Below are positions 35,750 through 47,861 of a stretch of 64,000 nucleotides of DNA, one piece after another; position 1 is the first letter of the stretch, and every line of letters begins with the position of its first letter. The notes below the pieces were generated by a model, which worked only from the letters and a program-made list of their open reading frames with translations, searched no databases and had not been told where the DNA came from. The DNA is from Sorghum bicolor (lineage: Eukaryota; Streptophyta; Magnoliopsida; Poales; Poaceae). Both the position numbers and the translations under genes were made by a program. The stretch lies in the NCBI RefSeq assembly GCF_000003195.3, contig NC_012877.2, forward strand, positions 9,588,855-9,652,854, read 5' to 3'.

Positions 35750-36974
35750 GCCGGAGCAGCCGAAGAAGCGCACAAAAAGCAGGAGAAGCATCTTCGGGTA
35801 GAATCTAGGGCGTTGGATGGTAAGATCGAACGGAGGGAAACATTTCGGGCGATGTGGATGCGGCTTCTGTCTAGGAATCCAACGTATTCTGTGGCTTTAG
35901 AAGCGGACATGGGGCTTGAAGGGGTAGACTGTGGCTCCCTACTAGGGCTCTGCATTGACAAGCAGACTACTTCTCATTGGAGAGATCCAAAGCAATAGTA
36001 AGAAAGCGTATGGCTCACAATGGCGGCTGTGGAAGGCATCTACAACATCGGTGGTGTGTTTGCGAGCTCAGCAAGATCACAAGCATGGGCATAGGGCCAG
36101 TCTAGGGTTTGGGATGGTGCTTGGTGGTGTAGATGAAAAACACGGACGCATTCAGGCTTCGTCTCTTATAGGAGCAAAAGGGCATGGGAGCGGCGTTCGA
36201 TTCGGTCGGAATTGTGCCTAACTCCAATACGAATAAGGTAGGGGATGGCACTGACAGATGGGCTCCGATGGTCAGCGAGTGGGATGCGTGGGACTCGGAT
36301 GGTGGTGGGAGAGGCGAGCCACGAGCGTGCTATCTAGTTGGGCCATGTAATGGGCTTTTCTGAGTTGGGCTTGTATGATAGGAAAGGAGGGAGTTAAGTG
36401 AGCTATGAATAGGGATGAAAACTGATCGGATACGAACATATATCACTGATATCATATTTGTTTTTATATTTCTGGTCGGATTGGGATTCAAAAACAGATA
36501 ATGTCAACCATGTCAGATAAGATAGGATTAGATGTCGACATCATAAATATATGATTTAAGTATTTAGATATGGATACGCCGATACAGTATCAGATGTTGA
36601 TTATTCGGTTTCAGATACAGACATATTTGAACCTCTCTAAATGAATTCGGTCTCAAATACGGTCAGAAAATATTTGTACAGTTTTCAACCCTAGCTGTGG
36701 GTGAGGAGAAAGGAGCTGGGCTCTGGTCACTTGGGTCGATACGGTGCAAATGGGCTAGAGCAGGCCACATATAGGGAGGGAGAAGGTTTGGGCCTTTGGC
36801 CAAAATGAGAGATATTGAGAGTTTTCTCTCTTTTTTATTTTCCTTTTCTTTTATTTCAAAGCCATTTTCAAACTTAGTTTCAAAAGCATTTGAAATATTT
36901 TGATTTTTGAGAAAAACCACACAGTACAGTAAATCTTATGCACCAGCGTGTGTGCAAAACAATGTTGCTAAACT
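35750..36974. other. Spacer between two inverted LTR-like arms
   Basis: About 1.2 kb of unique-looking sequence. A plus-strand frame (35681-35998) includes EAGAAEEAHKKQEKHLRVES but crosses into the left arm and has no recognisable domain. A hAT-type MITE lies at 36410-36693. Confidence 0.45.
36410..36693. mobile_element. hAT-like MITE, copy 1
   Basis: Ends TAGGGATGAAAACTGATC and CAGTTTTCAACCCTA are inverted repeats. The interior matches 51259-51534 (ATATCACTGATATCATATTTG-type core). Flanking 8-mers GCTATGAA and GCTGTGGG match only partly, as in an old 8-base duplication. Confidence 0.75.
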
Positions 36975-38180
36975 GTAATACCCGATTTTAAGGACAAAAC
37001 CAGATATGCACCATATGTGAGTTTTAGAAGTCAAATCTCACATATAGGTACAAATAAGGGGTAATATCAAAAGACAATGCATAAATTATATAACGTACAT
37101 AATATAAAAGAGATAACCTTTGATAGCAAACAGCGGATAGACAACTCCAAACTCCGGGTATTAACTTCTCTCTACAGGATCCAACTGACTGGTTGATCAC
37201 AAGCCTAAACTTCTCCTGAGGTTTGGGGGAAATAGCAAGAGTGAGTCCATGTCGAACTCCACAAGTATACCAACTAGATTGTATAACTCCCACAATGTCA
37301 TGATCAATGTGACATAAATAATGTAGAGTATTAAACAATAAACAATGAGCATATTTAACACACAAGATTCATCACCCTTAATGTAGATGTCCCCAAGGCC
37401 GCTCCTGACCGTGAGCTCGGCTAGTATACCAGTTTTACACTCTGCAGAGGTTGTACATCTTTACCCATGAGTCATGATTTACCCTTTCGCCCGAGGTGAT
37501 CAGCCTCTTAACCCACTACCAAGGAAGGTCGGCAGGGATCACTATGAAGCATTTCAAAAGTTCGTCTAACATGTTAGGGCCGCAAGGTTTCCTTTGCGCG
37601 CAGATATAGAGCCCCCCTTCCGATGGCACAATGACTCGCAGCCTATACACATACAGACAGAGGCCACACTATACCCAAAACGGTTCAGCTCCTCCGCCCT
37701 TTCGGGTAACCTCTAACAAGCTAGAAAAGGTCTTCATACTGAGCTAAAGCCAGAGCCATTATAGCCCTCATGGTTGCACTGTTATCCCGGGTGATCACGT
37801 ACAGATAAATCATCAAGTGGCTAAAAAGTCATTTTTATCATTTATTACTTAACATTAATCTAGTCACAGGATCATGGTCACAGAAATAAAATCCAAATGC
37901 TATACTTGCCTTAATCCAATTGCTCTTGCTTATCCTTCTGGTTCTGCTGGTCTTACTGGTTGCCAAAGCTTTGATCTTGATCACCAAAAATCTGCTCTCC
38001 GTCTAAACTCGATCATCGATCACACAAACAATCGGAGAAAGCATACACGAGCAAACAAAGCTACAATTAGAACAGTACACCAACAAATAAAAAGATTTGA
38101 AAACTAATTTACGCATCGCTACGAGCACTCAGACGTAAAAAGCACTCCAATTGAAATAAGAAACGACTACGAAAAGATTT
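36975..38180 (+). repeat. LTR-like arm, plus orientation
   Basis: It starts TGTAATACCCGATTTTAAGG and matches the reverse complement of the arm ending at 35749 over more than 1.1 kb. No internal retrotransposon genes lie beside it. It is probably a solo or truncated LTR. Confidence 0.55.
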
Positions 38181-40310
38181 AAATTGTAAAAGAAATAAAC
38201 ATGTAAAAGCATCTACTGAATTTATATGACGTGTTTTTAATCTTAATAAAATATAATTTATAACTACATTTTTGTGAATAATTAATCAAATTAATATATG
38301 TATTTCACACCAGGTTTAAACATATGTTGCTTTTATTACAAACTAGTTTCATACAAATTAATCAAGCTAATATTATTATATATCTTAATGATAAACACAT
38401 GTCATGAGACAGGTTAAACATTACTGCTAGCATGTAGATTGTATCGGCCAGATTCTAGCGCAATAGTCACGGCATGGTGTAATTAATAGAGAGCAAGGCA
38501 TGGAGATGCTCACATCGAACAACTATGAATAATAGGCAGCGTCGTTGATGATCCTCCATGGCTGGACATGAAGATCATGCACGTGGTCGTGCGCCTGTAT
38601 CAGTGGTTCCACAGCGGCCGGCAACTCCAAGCGACGGACTCGGCGACTTGCAGATGGCGAAACTATGATGGGATGGGTAGCAGCCATGGCTCCTGCAGCA
38701 GGCGATACTAGATCATAAAAAAACAGAGGTAGGAAAAAGAAGAGACATGACTCAGGAGGAGATCGACAATGTTGCCAGGCTCTTCTGAACACGAAGAAGA
38801 CATGTACTCTCCTCGAAGGCTCGTACATTCTTGATGCCAGCAAGGAAGCTACAACAATGGAAACGACGTATGGCCTTCTCTGCCGAAGATGAACTGGAAG
38901 GCAACGGCTTGATCTTTCTCATCATGGTGGTGCTCGATCGAATCCGTAGCTTCAGCAAGCGTGGCTCAAGGCAAGGATTAACATGTAGTTTTTAGCATGG
39001 CAGATGGAGGCGACGAGAGAGAGCAGTAGGGCTGCGCCTTAATCCTTGATAGATTGAACTCAGATTTTTTTTTTAGGGTTGGATACATGAAGCAGAGATT
39101 GCTATCTATAGTTGGGCATCACGGGATGGATATGGGAGTCCTTGGCTTGCACGCCATATATCGCAGAAAGATTGGAAAGTAAAACAGAATTGATGGGTGG
39201 CTCTTGATCTGTATATGTCCTCTCGTCCAAACAAAATATATAGGCCTAGAAACAAAACAATAGGTAGAACATGGATCAATGCGAGAATAGTATAGACCTT
39301 GATCCATTAATCAAAGAACCAAAGGGTTTGGTTTGAGATAGATTAGAGTTAGGAATAATTATTTTCGTAGTTAATTTATTTCATAAATAAAATAATTCTA
39401 GAAAGTCTAGAATTGATATTTAAGCTGCGAAAAATACTTCAAATGCTCTAGAAATTTGGAGAAAATTATCAGAGACATTATGAAACATGAAGAACCCAAA
39501 TAAAGTATTTGGATCTCATGATAAGATAATTTGGGACATCTAAAAATTAGATTTATGCTCATAGAAAAGTGAGAATAGAAGATGGAAAAATTCACGAAAA
39601 GTTTGTAGAGATTGCTTGATGGACGAGGAACTAAAAGAAGTGCTTTGAGTGACGAAGAAAAGATTTTAGGAAGGTCCTAATCAAAATTTGAGCTTAGAAA
39701 CAAGGAATTTGGTTGTAGATAAAAGATAAATACGTGTCAAATAAGGAAGATCGATCTACTAAACGTATTTTAAATATTTTTCTTACTATCAACACATAAA
39801 GGAGCAACAAGCATCACTTCAAAACATATGCACCAGCATGTATGCATAATAATATTGCTATGCCTTATAATAAATTTTAATTTAATAAAAAATATTATTT
39901 TTCCTATATTTTCATGAGCACAAAAATACAAAATTAAATAATTTTATCTATATTTCAAAAGGAATAAATTTTAGGGTGTTACATAAACCTTATGATAACT
40001 TTTAATTTAATAAAAAAATTTATTTTCCAATGTTTTCATGAGAACAAAATATCTAACTAAATTATTTTACATCTTTTTCAAAAGAGACAATTTAGAGTGT
40101 TACACTAATGATAGTAGTCATGTATTATAAATATTAATATTCTTTTATGTATAATTGGTCAAAATTTTAAACAATGATTCCTTGGGAAGTGAGAACAACT
40201 TGTATTTTGGGACCGACATAATGCATGCATTTGAGAAAAAAACCAGGTTAAAAAGATCTAAAACTGCCATGAATGCAGGCAAGTTATTGGGGATCACTCG
40301 ATATGATTGA
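38181..40310. other. Mostly AT-rich spacer with one GC-richer patch
   Basis: A GC-richer patch at 38520-38960 has minus-strand frames, one with MRKIKPLPSSSSSAEKAIRR, and possible splice sites (CTGCTGCAG near 38690). I recognise no domain and cannot assemble a gene. Phrases near 39830 and 39965 (GCACCAGCATGTATGCATAA, GGGTGTTACATAA) recur at 36940 and 40080, which suggests decayed retroelement pieces. Nothing else seen. Confidence 0.35.
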
Positions 40311-40326
40311 AATGCAGAGGTAAGGG

Positions 40327-40625
40327 GTGTTTGGATCCACTTGCTAAAATTTAGTCTTGGTCAAGTTGGATGTTTGGATGTCAATTAAGAGGATTAAACA
40401 TGAACCAATTACAAAACTAATTATATAAGCCATGACTAACCCATGAGACAAATTTATTAAACTTAATTAATTTATGATTAATATATGTTTATTGTAGCAT
40501 CACATTTGCTAATTATAGACTAAATAGGTTTAATAGTTTTGTCTCACAAATTAGCCTTCATTTATATTTTATAATTAGCCTACTACCAAAATTGTGGAAT
40601 TCTTGTACTGTTCTAAAGTCGTAAT
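40327..40625. mobile_element. Probable degenerate MITE
   Basis: GGTGTTTGGATCCACTTGCT opens a stretch with AGACAAATTTATTAAACTTA and its inverted partner TTTAATAGTTTTGTCTCACA, as in long palindromic grass MITEs. The right end is decayed and no target duplication is clear. Confidence 0.4.
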
Positions 40626-41011
40626 AAAATACTACCACTAGTCATAGCATATGAGAATCTCACTAGAAGACATTTGTTAGAGAAAATTTATACCAAAGTT
40701 TGAATGGCAACACTATAGAACTCCACTTCACTAGAAGAAATTAAATATTATGGTTGTGCTACTAATTAATATCGTGTGTGTATAAACACCACCCACTACA
40801 AGCTAGTATTTCTATGCGAACATCAATCAGAATCAGTACGCCCCTTGCAGCCTGACTCGTACGATTCATGATGCAAAATATGAATGACAGGCGCAGAGGT
40901 TTGGGGTGCATGAGGCCTTCTCCAACGCGCCAGGCTGGCGAACTGCCCGAGCTACCACGTCTGCATTCAGATTCCAGGTCATATTGGTTAGTTGCCTCGC
41001 AGGTAGTGTTA

Positions 41012-41252
41012 GGCCTTGTTTAGTTCAAAAAAATTTGCAAAACAAGCACTGTAGCATTTTCGTTTGTATTTGACAAATATTGTCCAATCATGTACTAACT
41101 AGGCTCAAAAGATTCGTCTCGTCAATTTCGACCAAACTGTGCAATTAGTTTTTATTTTCGTCTATATTTAATACTCCATATATACGTCTAAAGATTCGAT
41201 GTGACGGGAAATGTGAAAAATTTGCAAAATTTTCTGGGAAGTAAACAAAGCC
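41012..41252. mobile_element. Tourist-like MITE upstream of the peptide gene
   Basis: GGCCTTGTTTAGTTC and AGTAAACAAAGCC termini with a TTA duplication on both sides (41009-41011 and 41253-41255), the target preferred by PIF/Harbinger elements. Confidence 0.85.
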
Positions 41253-41614
41253 TTAGTAGCCTGCAGAAGAGTCATTGGCTTCATCTGACGCACAGCAGAA
41301 GCACACAATAAAAGATGCGTTGTGATCATAAAGTGTTAGCTTGAGAGATGAGGTAAAAAAGCTGTTGTATACCTGCATGTATATACTTTTTCCTCTGCTG
41401 GGGAGAACATGAAACATGCATACACGGATATGTGGTAGCCTTGTTTTTTTTTTCTTGCAAACGTGGAGCCTAACTTCAATCTGGGGCTAATACTAGTATA
41501 TGCTTGCATTGTAGGTGCCCTGATCATCTTGTTGCTTGCTGCATCGTCGACGACAATACTGTGTAAGTTACATCTTACGCATCTGACTGACTCTCTTATT
41601 TTTGTCATCCTTAG

Positions 41615-41849
41615 ACCTTGTTTAGTTCCAAATGTTTTTGAAAAACCGACATTATAACACTTTTATTTTTATTTGACAAACATTATTCAATTATGGAGTA
41701 ACTAGGCTTAAAAGATTCCTCTCGTGATTTACAGGCAAACTGTGTAATTAGTTTTTATTTTCATTTATATTTAATGCTTTATGCATATGCCGTAAGATTC
41801 GATGTGACGAGATATCTTAAAAAGTTTTTGGTGTGAACTAAACAAGGCC
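41615..41849. mobile_element. Tourist-like MITE in the peptide-gene intron, copy 1
   Basis: GACCTTGTTTAGTTCC and GAACTAAACAAGGCC termini, with TTA before and TAA after. Same family as 41012-41252. Confidence 0.8.
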
Positions 41850-41872
41850 TAATATCTACGTGTGTACACTAT

Positions 41873-42104
41873 GACCTTGTTTAGATCTAAAAAGTTTTTT
41901 TTAGATTTTTAGCACTTTCGTTTTTATTTAACAAACATTATCCAATCATAGAATAATTAGGTTTAAAAGATTCGTCTCGCGATTTACAAGTAAACTATGC
42001 AATTAATTTTTATTTTTATCTATATTTAATGCTCCATGCATGTGCTGTAAGATTTAATGTGATGAGAAATCTTTAAAAAAAATTGATTTTTGGGGTGAAC
42101 GGCC
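41873..42104. mobile_element. Tourist-like MITE in the peptide-gene intron, copy 2
   Basis: GACCTTGTTTAGATC at the left and a worn GTGAACGGCC at the right, flanked by TAT on both sides. The interior matches the family (AAAAGATTCGTCTCGCGATT). It ends 37 bases before the exon 2 acceptor. Confidence 0.75.
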
Positions 42105-42471
42105 TATATATGTGCTGATGAAAAAAATCTTCCCGATGCAGCGGGTCGTCCTCACTTGCTAGAGATGAGAACTGCAAGGACAATGAGTAATGCTACAACA
42201 CTAGATGCGAGCAACGTGACGCTGGTACTTTGCCAAAGGAGGTACTGTTATGAAGAGCCACATGACTGCTATTGTTGCCTGCCAGAATTTTCATTGTGCT
42301 ACAATACGCAGAGTGAGTGCAGGGCGGCATGCCCTCGTTGCAATCCCAAGTGCCCGGCACAGTCCCCCTCTCCCTTCTGAATGGGTGTTGTGATCAACGC
42401 GAATGATTACATAATAATAAGCAAGCAAGCTCTATGTAAACTGTAGCATGTATCTGCTGCCCGTTTTCCAA

Positions 42472-42714
42472 GGCCTTGTTTAGTTCTGAAAAAATTTCGG
42501 ATTTCGGCACTGTAGTACTTTCGTTTTTATTTGACAAATATTATTCAATCATAAACTAACTAAGCTCAAAAGATTCATCTTGTGATTTACAGACAAACTG
42601 TGCAATTAGTTTTTATTTTTCTCTATATCTAATGCTTCATGCATGTGCTTTACGATTTGATGTGACGAGAAATTTTGAAAAGTTTTTGGTTTTTAGTGTG
42701 AACTAAATAAGACC
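42472..42714. mobile_element. Tourist-like MITE downstream of the peptide gene, copy 1
   Basis: GGCCTTGTTTAGTTCTG and GAACTAAATAAGACC termini and the family interior. It lies less than 100 bases after the stop codon and may supply 3' UTR sequence. Confidence 0.78.
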
Positions 42715-42722
42715 TTTGTTTA

Positions 42723-42965
42723 GGCCTTGTTTAGATTCAAAAACTTTTTAAATTTTGACACTGTAGCACTTTCGTTTTTATTTGACAAAAATTATCCAAT
42801 CGTGGAGCATCTAGGCTTAAAAGATTCATCTGGTGATTTATAGGTAAACTGTGCAATTAGTTATCTTTTTTATCTATATTTAATGTTCCATGCATGTGCC
42901 GCAAGATTCGATGTGATGGGGAATCTTGTAAAGTTTTGGGTTTTTGGGTGTATCTAAACAAGGCC
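42723..42965. mobile_element. Tourist-like MITE downstream of the peptide gene, copy 2
   Basis: GGCCTTGTTTAGATTC and ATCTAAACAAGGCC termini, with a TTA duplication at 42720-42722 and 42966-42968. It lies eight bases from the previous copy. Confidence 0.85.
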
Positions 42966-44935
42966 TTAGTTTGTGTTATTACTTTTGGATTCTCAAGAGT
43001 CACGAGCTCGTGTCTCTTCTTTGTTTACTTTTTTTTTCCCGATGCGCGTTGGAGTGTTCCTGCTCGAGTACCGGTACTGCCCGATAAGCGCCCGAGTTCG
43101 GTAGCAACGTGGCCATCGTTCATACGTGAGCAGATGCAGATTGATTGACGTGGTGTGGCGGCTTGTGCCCGACCCCTCCTCATCAGCCTCGTCATGTTCG
43201 ATCCGATCCTTTGCACCGATGAGCAGTTGAGCATGAGCCGAGACTGTGGCGTGGTGCAAAGGCCTAGCAGATTTGCTAGCATGCCACGCCGTAGAACATG
43301 TCAACCACCAATTGCAGCGTGACACCTAGACATTAATTAGAGAGGTAGTCAAATGTCTGTATGTGGAAATAGTTTATAAAATAAAAAGTAAATGTGCCTT
43401 CAGGCGAGCTTGTTCCTATGACGGATCCGCAACACCCGTGCCGTGCCATCGTTAACTGTTGCTCCACTATCGTGAACCACTTTGTCATGACCCTCGTGGA
43501 GCCCGGCATGTCACTGTCGCTACTGTTACCTCGCTACCACTGCAGCCGACATCAGGTCTTGCCGTCTCCTCTTAGCGTCAAGTCCTGGCAGGCATGAGCC
43601 CCATAACAAGCATCGTTCGGTACGTGTGTCACAACTATTACGTGGAGCCTCCGCGTGCGCCACACAACTCTTTTGGTAGGAAAGGAAGATGTGTGTATGT
43701 GTGTGAGAGAGAGCGCGCAGTTGAGAGAGAAGAGAGGAGTGTGGAAGAGGAGTTCAAAACCCTAAGTCGTTATTATATAAGCGACCATCATATTAGGTGT
43801 AATGAAATTCAAGCCTATTTCTAGAGGCAGGCGAGGTCCACCTCTTAAAATGGTCTCTATTTTCGGAGACAAACCTCTTATGAGCATGTCTCTGTTAATG
43901 AATTTTGAGAAATGGTCAATTTTTGACTATCTCTATAAATCCATTTTGAGAGATGACTAATTTGTGACCGTTTCTATAAGTGAAACAATCACTTCCAAAA
44001 ATCCTGAGGTATTTTAGGAGACAAGCAAATTTTGTGACTGCTGTTGGTGATGCTTAACGCATATTTCTACTGCCAATATTTAAACAAAATAATCAAATAT
44101 GAAAACCAAAAACATAGAACTAGGGCTTTTCGACTCACATTTTCTATAAGTTTTAGTATATATGTTTTGCTGGACACAAACATGAAATACATATAAAGAA
44201 TATGCAATCAGGGAAAGCGCAAAGCATATTCAAGCCAAGGAATAAATGCAATAGCCTATCCAATTATCCAAAGTTCCAAACTAGGCAGAACACTAACATG
44301 GCTAACATCTAGGCCCAACCAGAAGCCCACTAGAGCAAGTCGGTGGCAAGCAAAGTAGGCCAGGGTGCAGAGGTACGCCCACACTGGCCCTAGCCTAGCT
44401 CAGCCCCACTTTGCTTTGGCAGTTGCATACCACCATGCTACGTCGGTTTTTGATGGTTTCCTATTTTATTCACGGCAAACCAACCATGTCATGGCTATAA
44501 AAAGACGGGGAGGGCTCTCACACAAGACACCTCTCACCTGCTTCACCTTCATACACTTTAGGCCTCGTTCGTTTGCTCTAGATTCAATACCAGAGCCGAT
44601 TTGTTCCAGCCCAGGAATGAGTGAATATTTGCCTGTCACTCATTCAATGAGTGAATATATGCCTGTCACTCATTCCCTATCTGTATGTATTCCCTGCCTG
44701 TATTTATTCCTTACTTCAACCATATGTTGTTCGGTTTGCTAGTATCCAAAACAGACATTGCTTGGGGCACTAACAACATATACCAGTTGTGGATACGTGA
44801 TTGTTTTGGAGTGTTGCAAATACATTTCATGAAATACATTGCAAATACATTATAGCAAAAACAAGCTCTCACACATTGCAATAAAATAAAATAAATAAAT
44901 CTTCAATGTTTTGGAGTTCTTTATCTGCAAGTCTC
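42966..44935. other. Spacer with CACTA-like fragment and a small tandem duplication
   Basis: From 43823 to about 44040, phrases such as CTAGAGGCAGGCGAGGTC and CCACCTCTTAAAATGGTC resemble subterminal sequence of grass CACTA elements, but no CACTA terminus was found. A GT/GA-rich microsatellite lies at 43689-43740. A perfect-looking 30-base unit (AATGAGTGAATATTTGCCTG and ten more) is repeated at 44616-44645 and 44646-44675. Small ORFs here show no known domain. Confidence 0.4.
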
Positions 44936-46457
44936 TGAAAGAGCATCTAGGCCCCTAGTAATTTCGGTGATTAGTGACAATGTTGATTACTATGACTAAC
45001 GTGTGTTTTGCAGAGGTAAAGTCATAGGTAAGGTCATGGTAATAGGTACTCGATGGACAGGGACGTACATGCCTACTTAATAGTGGAAATCGTTTCGGTT
45101 TTCAAAGGATGGATGGACATCGTCAAGACTAGACTAGGTCTAAGTGCCATATGGTGAAGAAGGGCACTTAGAGTAGTTTAGGACCTTGTTTTCCTTTGAC
45201 CGTACTATTAAGAGGGGCTTTGATCTAGTAGCTTGACTTAGGCAAGGCTTTAGGTTTAGGTGTGGTGCACACTTGGTAAACCTAGCACTAGGAAGCTCAG
45301 ACATAGTTCTTAGATCGAGAGGAACAAACTTCGTTTTGGAGCGATCGCGTTTCGATGAAGTTAGGGTGCCCAAGGGGGCACCGGACGCTGCACCAGACGC
45401 TCTGTGAGTGCGTCCGGTGAGGTCCTTAGCCGTTGGGAGTTCTCGGTGCTTAGGGTTAGGCACCGGACTCACCGGGCAGCGTCCGGTCCCATACCCAGGG
45501 AGGTTGTAAACCTGCCCCGAGCACCGGACGCACCGGGTAGCGTCCGGTCCCATGCGCAGGGAGCATGTAAAACTCCCCGGAGCACCGGACGGTGCCACCG
45601 GACGCTGAGAGTGAGCGTCCGGTGACCTGTCAGACGCAAGTACAGTTAGCCGTTATGAAGCACCGGACGCTCGGTGCAGAGCATCCGGTGCAACATAAGG
45701 AGCGTCCGGTGACCCCGTTTTCAGTGGAAAACAGTTGGCTGACCTTTGGACTTTGTGGGTAGTATTTATACTCGTCCACCTCGTCCATGAGAGCTCTCTT
45801 GCCCTTTTGAACACCTAAGAAACTTGTTGTGGAGCAAGAGAACAGCAAGAGCCTAGAGAGGATTGAGATTTCAGTGATTTCTTGAGAGAATCCTTCTCTA
45901 GTGAGTTCCAAGAGTCAAGTGTGCATCCAGCACTCTCTAGAGCCTTGTTTGGGTCAAGTGAGAGTTCTTTGCTTGTTACTCTTGGTGATCGCCATCACCT
46001 AGACGGTTCGGTGGTGATTGGAGGCACGAAGACCGCCCGGAGTTCTTTGTGGGTGGCTCGTGTCAAGCTTGTGAGCGGTTTTCGGCGATTCACCGCGACG
46101 GAGTGTCGAAGAATCAGCCCGTAGAGAGCACTTGGTCCTTGCGCGGACAAAGGGGGAGCAAGGCCCTTGCGCGAGTGCTCCAACGAGGACTAGTGGAGAG
46201 TGGCGACTCTCCGATACCTTGGCAAAACATCGCCGAGCACTTTCTTCCACTACTCCTTTACAATCTAGCATTTACTTTGTGTTTTTACATTCTTAGAATT
46301 GCCTTGCTAGAATAGGATTGGAACTAGGTTGCAAAACTTTTATCCGGTAGCTCTCTAGGTCACACTAGGCACAAGGGGTTGAATTGGAGCTTATAGGTTG
46401 CTTAAATATTTAGAGAAGCCCAATTCACCCCCACTCTTGGGCATCTTGATCCTTTCA
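44936..46457 (+). mobile_element. Solo LTR of a SIRE-like copia element
   Basis: It starts TGAAAGAGCATCTAGGCC and ends CATCTTGATCCTTTCA. The 5-base duplication GTCTC is at 44931-44935 and 46458-46462. No internal element sequence is present, so it is the product of LTR-LTR recombination. About a dozen copies of CACCGGACGC or its complement lie at 45378-45712, upstream of a TATA-like TATTTATACTCG at about 45762. The CTTTCA end matches the copia LTR at 22481. Confidence 0.9.
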
Positions 46458-46462
46458 GTCTC

Positions 46463-47615
46463 TCATCATGCATATAGAGATAATGGGCAACAAAGAGTAT
46501 CACAGATAATGTGCAACTACATATAAAGATATCCTAGCTACTGCCAAAATTGGCAAAATGTGCACCAAAAGACTGTCATGATCCACTCATGAAATTACAA
46601 TCTTTTCAAATCCAAAGCATAATTTAACGAGTTGATAACTCATCTAAGCCTACTCATGTGTCCAGGCACTTTGTCCAATCCAATGTTTCTTGATCATTGC
46701 CTCCTCCCTGAAAATAACGATAAGCTTTCTTTTACAAATTATTGAATAATTGAACAAAAATTGCTCACTATGTAGTCAACCAAAGCATAATGGTTTTTCT
46801 CCCTTAGTTACACTATTACTCATAAGAATTAGGAACGCAAGGGATATGCCAACAACTTTTGGATAACATATATGAAGTAACTTTACTACTACAGTCACTA
46901 CTACTTCTCGGTAACTGGCTTCCATAATAACAATGTTACCGGTTTGTTAATAACCAAATAACAGTGGAACTGAGAAGAGACAAGCATGCACAAACATAAA
47001 GTATAACCATCACTTCAAATAACATTTTTATAGACATTAATTGAACATGCAAGTTGGGGAGTCATATATGTGACTGACCAAAGCCTAAGGTTATGTGACT
47101 GACCAAGCCTAGAGAACTCAAAGTTTTGCAGTGACTAAAGGACTATTGTAGTCAAATAGAAGAAAAACATCAAGTTTTTAGCAGTTCAGTATACTAACTT
47201 GTTAGACCATCGCATTCTTGAACCAAATCAAAGTTGCTTCCTGATCTAGTTCATATAGAAGCTAAATATTCTAGAGTACCTTCTGGAGTTTGTACCGGAT
47301 CCCACGAAGGCGGAGGTTCACCTTCGCCAACTCTAGATGGTGGTGGAGAAATCTACAAGTAACAAGAAAAGGTATTTGTTAAGCAAAAAACCACATCAAA
47401 AGACGAATGGTGCTGATATGCTCAGAGAACAGGAACGCAAGGATACGCCAAAAACTTTTCGATAGCACATATGAACAAATAACTTAACATCTCAATGCAA
47501 ACATGGGTGTAGCAATCGAATGAAATTAGAAATAAAAGGAATTTGGAATAACTTGCATATATATGAACATATGAGCAAGATGATTATAGTTATCAAAACA
47601 AAAGTATCAGTTTTA
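46463..47615. other. AT-rich spacer with one possible exon
   Basis: Mostly AT-rich. On the minus strand 47350 to about 47282 reads open between a TTGTAG acceptor and a GTAC donor and encodes ISPPPSRVGEGEPPPSWDP, a Pro-rich fragment of the kind seen in CACTA genes. No other support was found. Confidence 0.35.
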
Positions 47616-47861
47616 GGAACAAAATAAAGAACATACAAACTAATTGTGTGCAGTCCATCTGTTTTAGTTCTTGTGTGCAGTCCATCTATTTCACTTCTGA
47701 CAATCACCTTGAGGTATACCCTGTCAGTCATCACTTTGCAGCAAACATCGTCAAGGATATACGTCTGGTAGGATAGCAAAAAAACAAAATTGCACCTGTC
47801 ATCAAAAGCACAATCAAGGCAAAACATGTACCCTCCGCAACCATCTCCGTACTTAAAAATT

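Larger units (their letters stand above)
41463..42380 (+). pseudogene. Two-exon cysteine-rich secreted peptide gene (MEG/ESF1-like), ATG apparently lost
   Basis: Exon 1 (41463-41562) encodes EPNFNLGLILVYACIVGALI and more hydrophobic residues ending AASSTTIL, a clear signal peptide. Its first codon is GTG where an ATG is expected, and a TAG lies in frame at 41436-41438. A strong donor (GTGTAAGTT) ends exon 1 in phase 1. The acceptor CCCGATGCAG ends at 42141, and exon 2 (42142-42380) restores the phase. The mature region has ten cysteines, including CYEEPHDCYCCLPEFSLCYN, TQSECRAACPRC and NPKC. The C-x-CC pattern with later C-x3-C spacing resembles the maize MEG1 / Arabidopsis ESF1 family of endosperm peptides that act in the apoplast. 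The family call is from pattern, not search. Two MITEs fill the intron. Without an ATG the gene may be dead or start from an unseen exon. Confidence 0.62.

Noticed and set aside
38523..38958. Possible small host gene on the minus strand
   Set aside because: Possible splice sites exist, but no frame could be joined convincingly and no family was recognised; noted only as a GC-richer patch.
43823..44040. Separate CACTA element
   Set aside because: Only subterminal-like phrases were seen; no CACTA terminus or target duplication could be found.
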